Source: COE1 sp036310845
GTDB taxonomy: Bacteria > Bacillota > Clostridia > Lachnospirales > Lachnospiraceae
Assembly: GCA_036310845.1 (NCBI GenBank)
Contig: JAXJRB010000086.1
Span: 4,511-68,510, forward strand
DNA: 64,000 nucleotides
Direction of reading: 5' to 3'
Program-made: the position numbers and the translations under genes
Shown here: one piece after another, positions 8,486 to 17,771 of the stretch
Layout: each line of letters begins with the position of its first letter
Numbering within the stretch: position 1 is the stretch's first letter
The notes under the pieces: generated by a model
What the model was told of the DNA's origin: nothing
Database searches by the model: none
The model's input: the letters and a program-made list of their open reading frames with translations, nothing else

Positions 8486-8673
8486 ATTTTCCTCTTCATT
8501 CTTCTCAGTCCTTCTCCGTTTTTTCTTTACGTCTCTTTTCTTTTTTAGTCTTGCTTTTTTCTTTCCAGCTGTTAACTCCCTTTACTTCCTATGCGGCTTT
8601 CAGCCATAGTGCTTAACGGTAAGGCACTTTATTTTCCTAAACGCTTTTAAACAGTTAGTTTTCAAGATTCAAT

Positions 8674-8718
8674 AAGGTGCATTTCGCTATTTTTTTAAAT
8701 TTTGCGTTTTTGCACCTT
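8674..8718 (-). terminator. Hairpin after the 8729-9316 gene
   Basis: AAGGTGCA pairs with TGCACCTT and the interior adds a GCG/CGC pair. A short T-rich stretch follows. The rest of 8486-8728 shows no gene; a small GTGC/GCAC stem lies near 8612. Confidence 0.5.
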
Positions 8719-8728
8719 TTTAAACATT

Positions 8729-9316
8729 TTATTCACATTTTTTTGGGATGCTCTTCATAAATCGAATTGACGGTATTCCTTCCTGATCCTTCCCTTCATG
8801 CAATGCTACTATGAAAGGAAACCGTAATTCACATTTTTTGATTTTCCCTACTATTTCTTTATTATCAATTACAAATACATACCAGTTATCTGCTATTTCC
8901 TCAAACTGTTTATTTTTTTCAAGTATCATATCCTGCATATTCCGTATAGCAATAAGATTAGTTTCATTTAATGGTATGATTTCAAAAGATTCTTTGTTAT
9001 CTCTTACAAAATAGATTGTTGCAGGAGCTACTGCTTTCATAGATTCAAATATTTCTTCATTGCTTTTCGCCAATTTTATCATGGTCCATATACATGCGAT
9101 AGTGTCATGATTTACCCCTTTTGATGAGTTCTTTGCAACTAAGTATTTATCCTGCATCAATTTTATATATTCATTTTTTACCAGCATATTTATCAGTATA
9201 GATGTAATATGTGGCGGCGTTGGATTTAGTAATTGATATGCCTGTTCTATGTGTAAACATCCATACTTGGAAATAATATTAAGTATCTTTTGCTGTTCGT
9301 TTGTTAGTTTTCCCAT
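8729..9316 (-). CDS. Winged-helix DNA-binding protein next to 22-bp repeats
   Basis: About 195 aa. Residues 1-60 form a winged-helix-like head (LTNEQQKILNIISKYG, then HITSILINMLVKNEYI). The remainder is an unassigned alpha/beta domain. I choose the ATG at 9316 because GAGGTT lies just before it; a longer form from 9337 lacks a site. Directly upstream are five to six tandem 22-bp repeats, so it probably binds them either as an autoregulator or as a centromere or origin adaptor. Family not recognised. Confidence 0.7.
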   Translation of the reverse strand: MGKLTNEQQKILNIISKYGCLHIEQAYQLLNPTPPHITSILINMLVKNEYIKLMQDKYLVAKNSSKGVNHDTIACIWTMIKLAKSNEEIFESMKAVAPATIYFVRDNKESFEIIPLNETNLIAIRNMQDMILEKNKQFEEIADNWYVFVIDNKEIVGKIKKCELRFPFIVALHEGKDQEGIPSIRFMKSIPKKCE

Positions 9317-9349
9317 AATAACCTCATCTTTCTGCATTCCTTTTTTACC

Positions 9350-9470
9350 AATTGTTACTTTTTATAATCTTAATTGTCACTTTTCTTATACTCAATTACT
9401 ACTTTCTATTATCTCATTTGTTACTTTTTATCTGTTAAACATTACTTTTATAGTTTTAAATAATACTTTT
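9350..9470. repeat. Tandem 22-bp repeats (AATTGTTACTTTTTAT type)
   Basis: Units begin at 9350, 9372, 9394, 9416 and 9438, with a partial sixth near 9460, each spaced 22 bp. All keep the core TTACTTTT or a one-base variant. The same half-site forms the large palindrome in the parM-parB intergenic region at 24519. Two-turn spacing points to a cooperative protein-binding array. Confidence 0.75.
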
Positions 9471-9666
9471 GCGTGGTAAAATGTGATATTTGATACATTT
9501 CTGAATAAAATATACCGTATCATCAAAATCTATAATTCAGTTTACTGATTCAGTAACCATGATAACATCGTTTGCATGCTATTTTAAATGCATATGTCTT
9601 TGTCTGTCTGCAGGTGCAGTGTTTCCGTATGTAAAAGAAGCTCACTTACCGAGTAGTTGATTTCCG
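9471..9666. other. Gene-free stretch between virB4 and the 22-bp repeats
   Basis: No coding sequence found. It holds a small hairpin TTACTGA/TCAGTAA near 9541-9555 and, on the plus strand, ends CCGAGTAGTTGA at 9645-9658. That ending resembles the right end of the IS200/IS605 family present here, so this may be an old, degraded element. Weak evidence. Confidence 0.3.
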
Positions 9667-12600
9667 TTATAAAGACATTTGTTCTAATGTAGCTATTTCT
9701 CTTAGTTTGTTCGGATCTGTTGTAAATTCTATATCTTCCTTATGAGAAGCTATTATATTAATTACCATTTTGTATCTACTTGTTATTAACATAGCTTGCC
9801 CCCTTGTAAAAGATGTTATTGTCTTTACGTCTGTTTCTGTCAATCCTAATTCTTTTGCAACAAGACGACATTCTGTTGGCTCAAGATACATGATTAATTT
9901 TATAGCAGTTCCTGATAATATAGCTTTTCCATATGGATTACCAACATAGTCATTTATATCCTGAGTTATCGGAACTACTGCTCCGCCATATCCTCTTATG
10001 ATTTTTACCATATCTTTAACCTGTTCAGCTGCTGGTGGATATTGAATTAAGTTCCATACCTCATCCATGAATATCATATCAAAATACAATCTGTTTTGTT
10101 TTACAAGACTATAGATACAATCTACGGTTGCATAAAGAAATGGTGGTAACAATTCTTTTGGCATGGTATTTTTATCTACATCAAAGCATATATATTTATT
10201 GGTTAAGTCTACATTGGTTTGCCCATTCATATTTGAACACGAACCATATACATATTTTCTTAGTGATTTGCTTATTCTTGAAAGTTCTGATATTTCCATA
10301 AAACGGTCATATATGTCGCTTATAATAGGCATTATTTTTAGGCTACCATCTTCTTCATATATTGAATCATTATCTGATGTGATTCCATAATCGGCATACA
10401 TCTTGTATAATTCAACTTCAGCAATATCACATTCATCACCAGTCATGGGTTCCTTTAACATGTTTAATTGTATCCATGTTATTAGAAATGCTATTTTCTT
10501 GGCCAACAGTGGTTGTTCCATATCTATATTTTCTGTCATGATTTCTTTATCTATATTTTGTTCTGGTACAATGGCGCAGATATTAATTCTATGCTCTGAA
10601 CCAGGACCTATTTTAATAAATGAACCATCTATTGCATCACATCCTCTTTTATATTCGTGTGCTTTTGTAGGTAATATCATAAATACTCTTGTTCCTGTCA
10701 ATCTTGCAGCTCTTGCTATTACTTGCGTGCTATATGTTTTACCTGAACCGGTCATTCCCAATATCGCCATATTTGCACTTGAAAAATAATTCGTATTGTA
10801 CGGATTAATCGCAACAATGGATTTGTTATTGTTTCTTGCATTTTCTCCTAATACAATACCTGTTGGATCAGTTAATTCCATAGATGTGAACATATATAAA
10901 CTTTCTAACGATGTTGTAGTATAGTTTCTTCTGTTTCTCCTCATTATTTTACGAATTTCCATAGTGTTTTCCATTAATGGTAATGTCATTAAGTAGAATG
11001 CTGTCGTATTTGCATATGAATCTTCTACATATCTCTTTTTTCTCTTTAATTGTTTCTCTACCAAATTTTTTAGTTTCCGCAATTCTCTTATAGTTTCCGC
11101 TGCGATAGTTAATAAAATATTAACATAATACACGTCATCTCCTTCATCCATTTTTTTTACTATATATTGACTATTCGCAGCCTTATTATATATATTTTTT
11201 TGTTTGGTAGGATTGTTCACTTTGTTTCGTCCTGAGATGATGCGTAATCTAGTTGTCTGATCTAATACTTCATATGTAATATCCCTTGGCAACTTCTCAA
11301 TATATATATCAAGCTCTGTGCCTTCTCCTATAGATGTAAAGAAGTCAAGCCATCCTGGTTCTGCTGCTGAAGGGTGTCCGTTTTCTTTGAGCATAAAATA
11401 TGTTTTATACATACCATCTTCATACACGTAATCGTTCGAAGTGAAGTATAATCCTTTTGTTGATATAAAATCTACATCTTGAATTACTTTTTCTTTCCCT
11501 TTTACCGAATTATTATATAATGCTGCATCTGTGCTAATTCTATCTATTCTTTGATTTAAGCTTTCTTTTCTGCATGTTTTTCTATTCATACAGTAATAGA
11601 GTATTTCCGCAGCTTCATAAGACGCTTTTTCGTATCCATAATCGACAACCAGATTACCTGCATCTGCGAATGCCATAATAATGCTCTGTCTAATTGCGTC
11701 CATCTCAAATAATATTTCATTTACATCTGTACTATTTCCTTCATATTTATAGATAAGAAAATATCTTTTAGTCAGTGAACTCTTGTCACTTATGGTGTTA
11801 ATTTTATTTATAATGTCCTGTGCGCAGGCAATTGTTTTCTGCGACATTCCTCTTTGCCAATTTTCCTTCTCACATTTTTCTTTAATATAAGAGATTAGTC
11901 TTTCCGGATTACTTTTATCAGTAATACATTTTAGATGTACTTTTGATGGCCCCTCATGAAATAAACTAGCAAAGGAATACACAATATCATTTTTTTCAAT
12001 AATGGATTTATCTAAAAAGTTTATTGGCAATATTTCAAGTATTTTTACATACATCCCAGATGTGGTAAAGATAACTCCATTGCGTATGCTCTTTATTGGT
12101 ATTCTATCTTGTGTATATCCTTTTCTATATTTCTTTTCCTTATTATTACTTTTTTTTTCGCTATTTTCATAACGTTTACCTACTACTTTTTTTACTTTTT
12201 TATAACTAACTCCTATCATTTTTTCGAAATTGCTAACTGGCAATTCTTTTTTATCATCTTCCTTTTTTACTTCCTGTATAGTTATAGATTTTCTTTGAAC
12301 ATCTGAAGGCTTTATATCATTTTGACTTTGCTCAGTTTTTGCCTTAACATTATTTGTTGTTTCTTTCTTATTTTCTACTTTTACAGTATTTTCCCTTAAT
12401 AGAGGTTCATTATTCATTTCTTCCGGTTTTTCTTTAATCGAAACTGTTTGTTTCCTTATTTCATGTTCTATAGGTTCTGTTTCAAATTTTTCTTTTGGTT
12501 TGATTTTTGGTTTAAATTTAGGCTTTTCTTCGGCCGTATTTACATCTGCTACTTTTAAACCAAATAGTACGGATAGTGGCTGACATTCATCAGTCACCAT

Positions 12601-12711
12601 ATTTTTCATCAAGTTTACTGATTGTTGTTCTAATTGCATTGATTGCTTTTTCAAAGTTGGATTCGTTTGCAAATTTTGATTCGTTGTATATATTTCTTTT
12701 TCTTTCATCAC
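9667..12711 (-). CDS. virB4: VirB4-type conjugation ATPase
   Basis: The motor ATPase of the type IV secretion channel, acting at the inner face of the membrane. At about residue 650 is Walker A (GMTGSGKTYS) and at about 880 Walker B (DMIFMDEVWNL), followed by a TQDINDY segment typical of VirB4. At 1014 aa it is longer than most. The first 200 residues are a Lys/Glu-rich, probably disordered extension, which may be cytoplasmic. Start is GTG 12711 or ATG 12708 after AGGAAG. Its start lies 122 bases inside the end of the PrgI gene in another frame, so the two are tightly coupled. Confidence 0.93.
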   Translation of the reverse strand: MMKEKEIYTTNQNLQTNPTLKKQSMQLEQQSVNLMKNMVTDECQPLSVLFGLKVADVNTAEEKPKFKPKIKPKEKFETEPIEHEIRKQTVSIKEKPEEMNNEPLLRENTVKVENKKETTNNVKAKTEQSQNDIKPSDVQRKSITIQEVKKEDDKKELPVSNFEKMIGVSYKKVKKVVGKRYENSEKKSNNKEKKYRKGYTQDRIPIKSIRNGVIFTTSGMYVKILEILPINFLDKSIIEKNDIVYSFASLFHEGPSKVHLKCITDKSNPERLISYIKEKCEKENWQRGMSQKTIACAQDIINKINTISDKSSLTKRYFLIYKYEGNSTDVNEILFEMDAIRQSIIMAFADAGNLVVDYGYEKASYEAAEILYYCMNRKTCRKESLNQRIDRISTDAALYNNSVKGKEKVIQDVDFISTKGLYFTSNDYVYEDGMYKTYFMLKENGHPSAAEPGWLDFFTSIGEGTELDIYIEKLPRDITYEVLDQTTRLRIISGRNKVNNPTKQKNIYNKAANSQYIVKKMDEGDDVYYVNILLTIAAETIRELRKLKNLVEKQLKRKKRYVEDSYANTTAFYLMTLPLMENTMEIRKIMRRNRRNYTTTSLESLYMFTSMELTDPTGIVLGENARNNNKSIVAINPYNTNYFSSANMAILGMTGSGKTYSTQVIARAARLTGTRVFMILPTKAHEYKRGCDAIDGSFIKIGPGSEHRINICAIVPEQNIDKEIMTENIDMEQPLLAKKIAFLITWIQLNMLKEPMTGDECDIAEVELYKMYADYGITSDNDSIYEEDGSLKIMPIISDIYDRFMEISELSRISKSLRKYVYGSCSNMNGQTNVDLTNKYICFDVDKNTMPKELLPPFLYATVDCIYSLVKQNRLYFDMIFMDEVWNLIQYPPAAEQVKDMVKIIRGYGGAVVPITQDINDYVGNPYGKAILSGTAIKLIMYLEPTECRLVAKELGLTETDVKTITSFTRGQAMLITSRYKMVINIIASHKEDIEFTTDPNKLREIATLEQMSL

Positions 12712-13003
12712 TTACACTTCCTAACGAATATTTTTTTTTATTTTTTTTATCTACCACAATATCAATGAAAATTTCTGTGATGCTTCTGTTTTTAACACCA
12801 TGTAACGATAATGCAAAAATTGATGTTCCTATAACGATAAAGGAAATTACTTTGATTTTAATTACAAATGGTGTTAGCCATATAATAAATCCAATAATAG
12901 CTATAAATATAAAAGCCTCTATCCATCTGATTATGTCAATTCCTAATACTTTTCCTTTTTGAAAAGCGTTAAATGGTATTTTTCTGTATTTGTTTTCTTC
13001 CAT
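12590..13003 (-). CDS. prgI: PrgI/VirB3-like conjugation membrane protein
   Basis: A 137-aa protein with a basic N-terminus (KYRKIPFNAF) and two closely spaced membrane segments at about residues 25-70, the architecture of PrgI/TcpE-like partners that sit directly before VirB4. Ribosome binding site AAAGGAGGG. The C-terminal 40 codons overlap the virB4 coding sequence. Confidence 0.8.
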   Translation of the reverse strand: MEENKYRKIPFNAFQKGKVLGIDIIRWIEAFIFIAIIGFIIWLTPFVIKIKVISFIVIGTSIFALSLHGVKNRSITEIFIDIVVDKKNKKKYSLGSVSDERKRNIYNESKFANESNFEKAINAIRTTISKLDEKYGD

Positions 13004-13025
13004 AACAACCCTCCTTTAAAAGTAT

Positions 13026-13053
13026 AGTATACCACTTATTAATAATTGTAAAG
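13026..13053 (-). promoter_or_regulatory. Promoter of prgI-virB4 with plasmid-wide palindrome
   Basis: Minus strand TATACT within GTATACTATAC, preceded by AAGTGG. The -35 is weak (CTTTAC at 16 bases, or TTTACA at 15). Confidence 0.65.
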
Positions 13054-13120
13054 TAATTAGTGTATTTTTGCACGTATTATCGCATTGTATTTTTGCACTG
13101 TTTTCATTTTTTTGAATAAA

Positions 13121-13147
13121 AAAAGGAGCCTGTATAATACAAGCTCC
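13121..13147 (-). terminator. Intrinsic terminator after rep2
   Basis: GGAGC pairs with GCTCC, extended by TTGTAT/ATAC, followed by seven T on the minus strand. Confidence 0.8.
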
Positions 13148-13153
13148 ACATAG

Positions 13154-14761
13154 TTACAATTCAAATTCTTCTCCTTCCTGATATGCTTTGAACGCTTTTA
13201 AAAGTTCTTCGTATGAGTAGGCAGCTTCCAGTTCTTCCATCTCATAGTCAAACTCTTCTTTTAACATGTTATTAAACTCGTTAAATTCTGGTTTTGATTT
13301 TGCCTTTTCCCATAATTTCTTTTTCGGATTTCCTTTTACTACCCTCTTATTTGGTTCAACAACAATTTTCTCTTCTTTATCATCTTCTGGTTTTAGAACG
13401 GTTATGTCTTTTGTATGAACAATGATATCTAATTTCATTTTTTCATGACGCAAATAAGGTGCATAGCATTTGGAAAATAATTCTGAATAAGGATGCTCTT
13501 TTTCTGCCTCTTCCGGTGTGATACCGAATTGATAAATAAACTCTTTTGTAAAGTCATTCCACTTTTCCTCGTCTTTTTTCAGTCGGTTCCATGATGCCAT
13601 GGCTATCTTTTCTTCATCTTGCGGTAAACGATTTTGAGTTGCTTTCATCACATTAATCACATGTTTTGCATTCTCCACGGAACCTCTCGCAACAGGAATA
13701 TTCGTCCAGTTTTCTTCAATGCACCTTATTATCATGCCCATATAATTATTTACAAATGTCTGTGCTGAATAATTATCTACATATTCGATTGCAGCTTTTA
13801 CTTTGTCGATATCTCCATTACTTTTATTCACTAAAATAGTGATATCTTTTTCTGTCAGATTATTATGTCCGACATATTCTTTATAAAGTTCCGGATACAG
13901 ATATGTAGGGAATTCGGTTTGCTGGTATGAAGTTCCATTTTTTTCATTCCAGTCTTTTCTTATTGTTGACTTTATCGGATTAGATGGATTGTTTTTGTAC
14001 AAATGAAATATTATGGATATTACCTTTTTGTTCTTTTTCATCCCTTCTTCGTATGTAAATGACATATCTGCTTTTTCATTCAGTTCTGACTGAGCAACAT
14101 CCAAAACCCATTTTTTAAAATCTGCAAAGTTCACATATTTTTTATCTTTTTTATCTAACTTACTGTACAGCTCGTCCCAATCAATATTTTTACCCATAGT
14201 AGCCAGTCTGTTTCTATGTGCTTCATTATCTGAATTTGCGCATCCAATAATAAACTTTAATTCAGATAAATTATATTCCACATCATATTCTCCGCTTTTT
14301 CCTGCCTTGTAAAAATCTTTTTTCAGCAACTCATATAAACGAAATGAACTATTGTTTTTAAAATTTTTCATAAGTTCTATTTCAAATGTTGCAAATTTTT
14401 CTTCTAATGCCAATATATGACTTTTTAATTCTTTGTTGAATTTTATGGAGAAAACACCATCTTGATAATCAGCGTTAGGAATTATGGAAAAAGCTTTAAA
14501 ATTTCCTCTCCCATCTTCAACTACCATAGAATGACCTGTTATGGTTTTAGATACTTTTTTTAATGATTTGTAGATATTACTTTTATCGTCTATCATGCTA
14601 TACAAATCACGAGGATACAATTTTGCTTCAAGTTCACCATTTCTTGTCTCCTCTATTCTGGACAATGCTATTGCCATAATTTGATTTTCTATCAAATTAG
14701 ACATGTATTTTGCACTTATCATATCATTTGATTTTGCATATGTTGTGATTAGCTCGCCCAT
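13154..14761 (-). CDS. Rep_3-type replication initiator, second replicon
   Basis: A second initiator, about 535 aa. The N-terminal half has the Rep_3 signature: SAKYMSNLIENQIMAIALS near residue 13, FRLYELLKKDFYKAG near 160, and FADFKKWVLDVAQSELNEKA near 230, quoted as landmarks. The C-terminal 250 residues are a charged helical extension absent from the first Rep. I set the start at ATG 14761, which has GGAAGGGG at good spacing; the frame stays open 63 bases further but that stretch overlaps iterons. Its own iteron set (14801-15325) differs from that of rep1, so the two origins should be independent. Confidence 0.85.
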   Translation of the reverse strand: MGELITTYAKSNDMISAKYMSNLIENQIMAIALSRIEETRNGELEAKLYPRDLYSMIDDKSNIYKSLKKVSKTITGHSMVVEDGRGNFKAFSIIPNADYQDGVFSIKFNKELKSHILALEEKFATFEIELMKNFKNNSSFRLYELLKKDFYKAGKSGEYDVEYNLSELKFIIGCANSDNEAHRNRLATMGKNIDWDELYSKLDKKDKKYVNFADFKKWVLDVAQSELNEKADMSFTYEEGMKKNKKVISIIFHLYKNNPSNPIKSTIRKDWNEKNGTSYQQTEFPTYLYPELYKEYVGHNNLTEKDITILVNKSNGDIDKVKAAIEYVDNYSAQTFVNNYMGMIIRCIEENWTNIPVARGSVENAKHVINVMKATQNRLPQDEEKIAMASWNRLKKDEEKWNDFTKEFIYQFGITPEEAEKEHPYSELFSKCYAPYLRHEKMKLDIIVHTKDITVLKPEDDKEEKIVVEPNKRVVKGNPKKKLWEKAKSKPEFNEFNNMLKEEFDYEMEELEAAYSYEELLKAFKAYQEGEEFEL

Positions 14762-14800
14762 TATGTATCCCCTTCCAGTAATATCTCTTAATATAATCTT

Positions 14801-15325
14801 AGGTATTTTTCTCGTCATTTGCAACGGTATTTTTCTCGCAATACCAATAGGTAAAAATCTTGTTATTTTATCAATTGCGAGTTTTTTACCTATTAATATA
14901 AATTAATGGTATTTTCCTCGCAATAATTTTCTATAACAAAAACTAATTTTCGTATTATCCGTGCTAAAATCAAGTATTTATTCAGTGTATGTTATATTTT
15001 TCTTGTTTGTATGAATATAATACGTGAATATTAGGCTATTAAATACACCTTTAAAAATAGTATATAATGAAATTATTACGAGAAATATACCATGTTACGA
15101 CATTTATCTACGAGAATTTTACCTTTGTTTTTATTAAAAGACTGTTTTTGCGAGATTTTTACCTTTCTTATTGTGAGACATTTACCAAATGTGAGAAATT
15201 CACCTTTTACTGAGAGAATATTACCTTTATATTATATATCTTTTTGGTATTTTACTCGTCATATAAGGTGTTTTTCTCGTCACATCAAGTAATTTTCTCG
15301 TACTGTTATGTATTTTGCTCGTAGA
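14801..15325. repeat. Iteron array of replicon 2 (GGTATTTTTCTCG family)
   Basis: About fifteen copies of GGTAWTTTTCTCG in both orientations. A direct block occupies 14801-14925. After an AT-rich gap come six inverted copies (CGAGAAWWTTACC, 15078-15224) and four direct copies (15246-15322). Spacing within blocks is 20-40 bp. The AT-rich gap of 14926-15075 is a candidate melting region. Nothing else was seen from 15326 to 15466. Confidence 0.85.
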
Positions 15326-15466
15326 AAAATCGAAGATAATGTTATTTTTTCTGCATTTTTGATTTGATAATATAATATAAACAAAACTTTTTGTTGTTGT
15401 TATCATATATATATTACATAATATTATATAACGCGATTTGTTCATATTTATGATAATAAAGAAAAA

Positions 15467-15487
15467 AATAAGGGCTATGCCCTTATT
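15467..15487 (-). terminator. Terminator after the parA operon
   Basis: AATAAGGGC pairs with GCCCTTATT around TAT, followed by T residues. It abuts the stop codon of the downstream partition gene. Confidence 0.75.
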
Positions 15488-15943
15488 TTAGAAGTCCCAA
15501 TCATCTGTAGGTTTTTCTTTAACTGCCTGACGGTATTGCCCTACATTCTTTTTCATATCATCATGTATTAATTTAATAATGTAGTCTTTTTTGGAACCAT
15601 AAACCTGTGCCGCCAGTTCAAGAAGAGGTTCAACCTGCTTAGGCAAATCTACGCGAAGATTATAAAAATTTTTATAGTAAGCAGGTGTCTGTTTTTCTTT
15701 TTTTTGAGATGTTTTTGGTTTTTCAGTTTTTTTTGTTTCTGTGACTTCTTTTTTAATTGTGTTCTGAGGTTCTTTTATTTCCCCCTTTTTTGTAATTAAT
15801 TCAGGTTTTTCAGTTTTCACGCTCGTTTCTTTTGTATCTACTTCATTACTTAGGTCATATTCTTTTGCAATAGACTCAAATGCATCCAGATCTGGAGCTT
15901 TTGGTTTTGATATTGGTCTTGCTGTATTATTTCCGAATGCCAT
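15488..15943 (-). CDS. ParB-like ribbon-helix-helix partition adaptor
   Basis: 151 aa. The first 85 residues are a Lys/Glu/Thr-rich linker of the kind that contacts ParA. The C-terminal part (NLRVDLPKQVEPLLELAA, then KKDYIIKLIHDDM) fits a ribbon-helix-helix fold. Its ATG overlaps the parA stop codon, so the genes are translationally coupled. It would bind the nearby centromere-like region. Confidence 0.75.
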   Translation of the reverse strand: MAFGNNTARPISKPKAPDLDAFESIAKEYDLSNEVDTKETSVKTEKPELITKKGEIKEPQNTIKKEVTETKKTEKPKTSQKKEKQTPAYYKNFYNLRVDLPKQVEPLLELAAQVYGSKKDYIIKLIHDDMKKNVGQYRQAVKEKPTDDWDF

Positions 15944-16767
15944 TATAAGATACTCCTTTCATACATTTCACTAACCAGGTTATTCAATGCTACTTTGGCA
16001 CTAGCTATACCACTACCACTCTTTTTTAATAAAAATAAAGGAATGTTGTTTGAAGTGGCATCCTTAAAAGATGTGGTATGTGGAATCGAGTGTTCTAGTG
16101 TTATTTTCCCAAATAGTTCATGATTGGACAAATATTTCTTTAAATCATTGGATATATTTGTTTTTTCAATATTATTCATAATAAGTCCTGTGATTTTTAA
16201 TGGTGAAGATTTATCTTTTTTCATCATCCACATTCTTACGAATAAATCACTACCTCTTGCACTGTTAACATCAGGATCAGAAATCATAAGTATCTGGTCT
16301 GCCAAAGTGAATACGTTTTGATTTACGAGTCCTATACCAGGATTGCAGTCGAAAATTACATAATCATATTGTCTAAAGAAATTTTCATTTTCATTGAAGT
16401 ATTCAAGAAGTATCTTTTCACGATAGGAACGGGATGATAGATTTTCTTCCGTTAAATAGGACCACATGGTATTAGGAATTAAATCCAGTGTAGGTATTGC
16501 TTCTATTGGCGATTTTATAATTAAGTCTGCCGGATCAGGCTGATTATCTTGTGCTTCTAAAATTGTTCTTATAGTTGGAGCTTCTTTGCTATAAATATCA
16601 TAATTAAAATTGCTAGTAAGATTGCTCTGTGGATCTGCATCTATCATTAATACATTTTTCCCTTCTGCAGCAATTATGCAACCAATATTGAATGATAATG
16701 TTGTTTTTCCAACACCTCCTTTTAATGTTGCAAAAGCTATAATTTTAGTATCCTTTAGTTCAGTCAT
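15943..16767 (-). CDS. parA: ParA-type partition ATPase
   Basis: Cytoplasmic ATPase that moves plasmid copies over the nucleoid. It carries the deviant Walker A KGGVGKTT near residue 14, MIDADPQSNLTSN near 43 and the YVIFDCNPG motif near 130. Length is 274 aa from ATG 16767, chosen because AGGAGGG lies nine bases upstream; an in-frame extension to 16851 lacks a site. It has no N-terminal HTH, so it is the short ParA type (type Ib) and pairs with the RHH protein downstream. Confidence 0.9.
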   Translation of the reverse strand: MTELKDTKIIAFATLKGGVGKTTLSFNIGCIIAAEGKNVLMIDADPQSNLTSNFNYDIYSKEAPTIRTILEAQDNQPDPADLIIKSPIEAIPTLDLIPNTMWSYLTEENLSSRSYREKILLEYFNENENFFRQYDYVIFDCNPGIGLVNQNVFTLADQILMISDPDVNSARGSDLFVRMWMMKKDKSSPLKITGLIMNNIEKTNISNDLKKYLSNHELFGKITLEHSIPHTTSFKDATSNNIPLFLLKKSGSGIASAKVALNNLVSEMYERSIL

Positions 16768-17455
16768 ATGTTTACACCCTCCTATAAATTGTTTAGAACA
16801 GTTTGTGTATAAATACTTATATTTAGAATTGTTTATATAATATGATAGCATGTTAATTGATGTTTATATTAATACATTTCTAAACATGTTAATACCATTA
16901 TATTTACAGTATAATTAGGTATTGTATTTTATAATTGCATCTTGTTTAATTCTATTTATTTCTATACTACTTCAATTAGATTATAATATATGTATGTATT
17001 ATTCTGTTTATAATGCATTTATATTATTATTATATATCATTATGCTCTAATTGTAAATAGGAGGTTCTAATTAATATGTGTTTATTTCTGTTTAACTTGT
17101 AATTTGATATGTCTATACTTGTTTATATATATTGGTATTGTAATTAGTTTTGTTTAGATAAGGTTTAGACTTTGTTGATATTTAATTTATTTATGTTTGC
17201 GAATATACATATTATTTTTTGTTTAATTTTATTATGTATATTTATAAATAGAGTTAATTGCATATACACACATTCTAATTAGACGGGTTTATAGTTTAAT
17301 TATGTTTTAATGGTTTGCGTATAGATATAATTGTATAATAATGAAATTTAATTTATTATTTGTTTAGTGTTGTTTATGTCAGTTTGTATTAAATTAGAGT
17401 TGTTATTAATTATACATGTTGGTTTAAATATGATTAGATTATGTTTAGAACTAAT
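16768..17455. repeat. Centromere-like region with dispersed TGTTTA boxes
   Basis: About 690 bp with no gene upstream of parA. The plus strand carries roughly fifteen TGTTTA or GTTTAGA boxes in the same orientation (for example 16790, 16832, 16868, 17151, 17361, 17449), at irregular intervals in extremely AT-rich DNA. Type Ib ParA systems often have their centromere upstream of parA, so this is the likely partition site and parA operator. Confidence 0.5.
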
Positions 17456-17459
17456 TATA

Positions 17460-17582
17460 AGAAATGCAACAAATGCGTAGAAGCCCTCGTATGGAAACTT
17501 GAAATAGCAAGGTTATTTCCCTTACGAGTCTGCCATTAAAATGCAGCACAAGCCATTTGCATGCGTTTTAATGGTATTTAAA
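17460..17582. ncRNA. Candidate structured RNA with two strong hairpins
   Basis: More GC-rich than its surroundings. Hairpin 1: CTCGTA pairs with TACGAG, inside it GGAAA with TTTCC and CTTG with CAAG (about 17486-17529). Hairpin 2: CCATTAAAA pairs with TTTTAATGG (about 17533-17574), closing a 24-base interior with TGCA repeats. No reading frame fits. Strand is unknown, since both strands fold. From 17583 to 17729 I see nothing further. Confidence 0.4.
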
Positions 17583-17729
17583 ACTATTAGATGAACAAAA
17601 TACAAATAAGGATACACTTTTGTCGTGTTTTTTTGTAAATTTTGATAAAATGCAATATAATGTTAAAGTAAATAAATTTAAATGTAATACTTGTAGAAAC
17701 CTATTTAAGAATAGAAAAGAATTTTAAAA

Positions 17730-17759
17730 TAGCCCCTACTGAATTTCAGCCGGGGCTAT
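17730..17759 (-). terminator. Intrinsic terminator after the 17772-18224 gene
   Basis: ATAGCCCC pairs with GGGGCTAT on the minus strand with an inner CTGAAATTCAG stem, then TTTT. Confidence 0.8.
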
Positions 17760-17771
17760 CAAGTATTCAAA

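Noticed and set aside
9645..9666. A true IS200/IS605 right end
   Set aside because: Only CCGAGTAGTTGA matches; no left end or TnpB remnant was found, so it is kept only as a weak note.
14762..14824. N-terminal 21-residue extension of Rep2
   Set aside because: The extension lacks a ribosome binding site and consists of iteron DNA; ATG 14761 has a good site.
17480..17530. Resemblance of GAAATAGCAAGGTTATT to a Cas9 tracrRNA
   Set aside because: Only a short, chance-level likeness. There is no cas gene or CRISPR array in the window.
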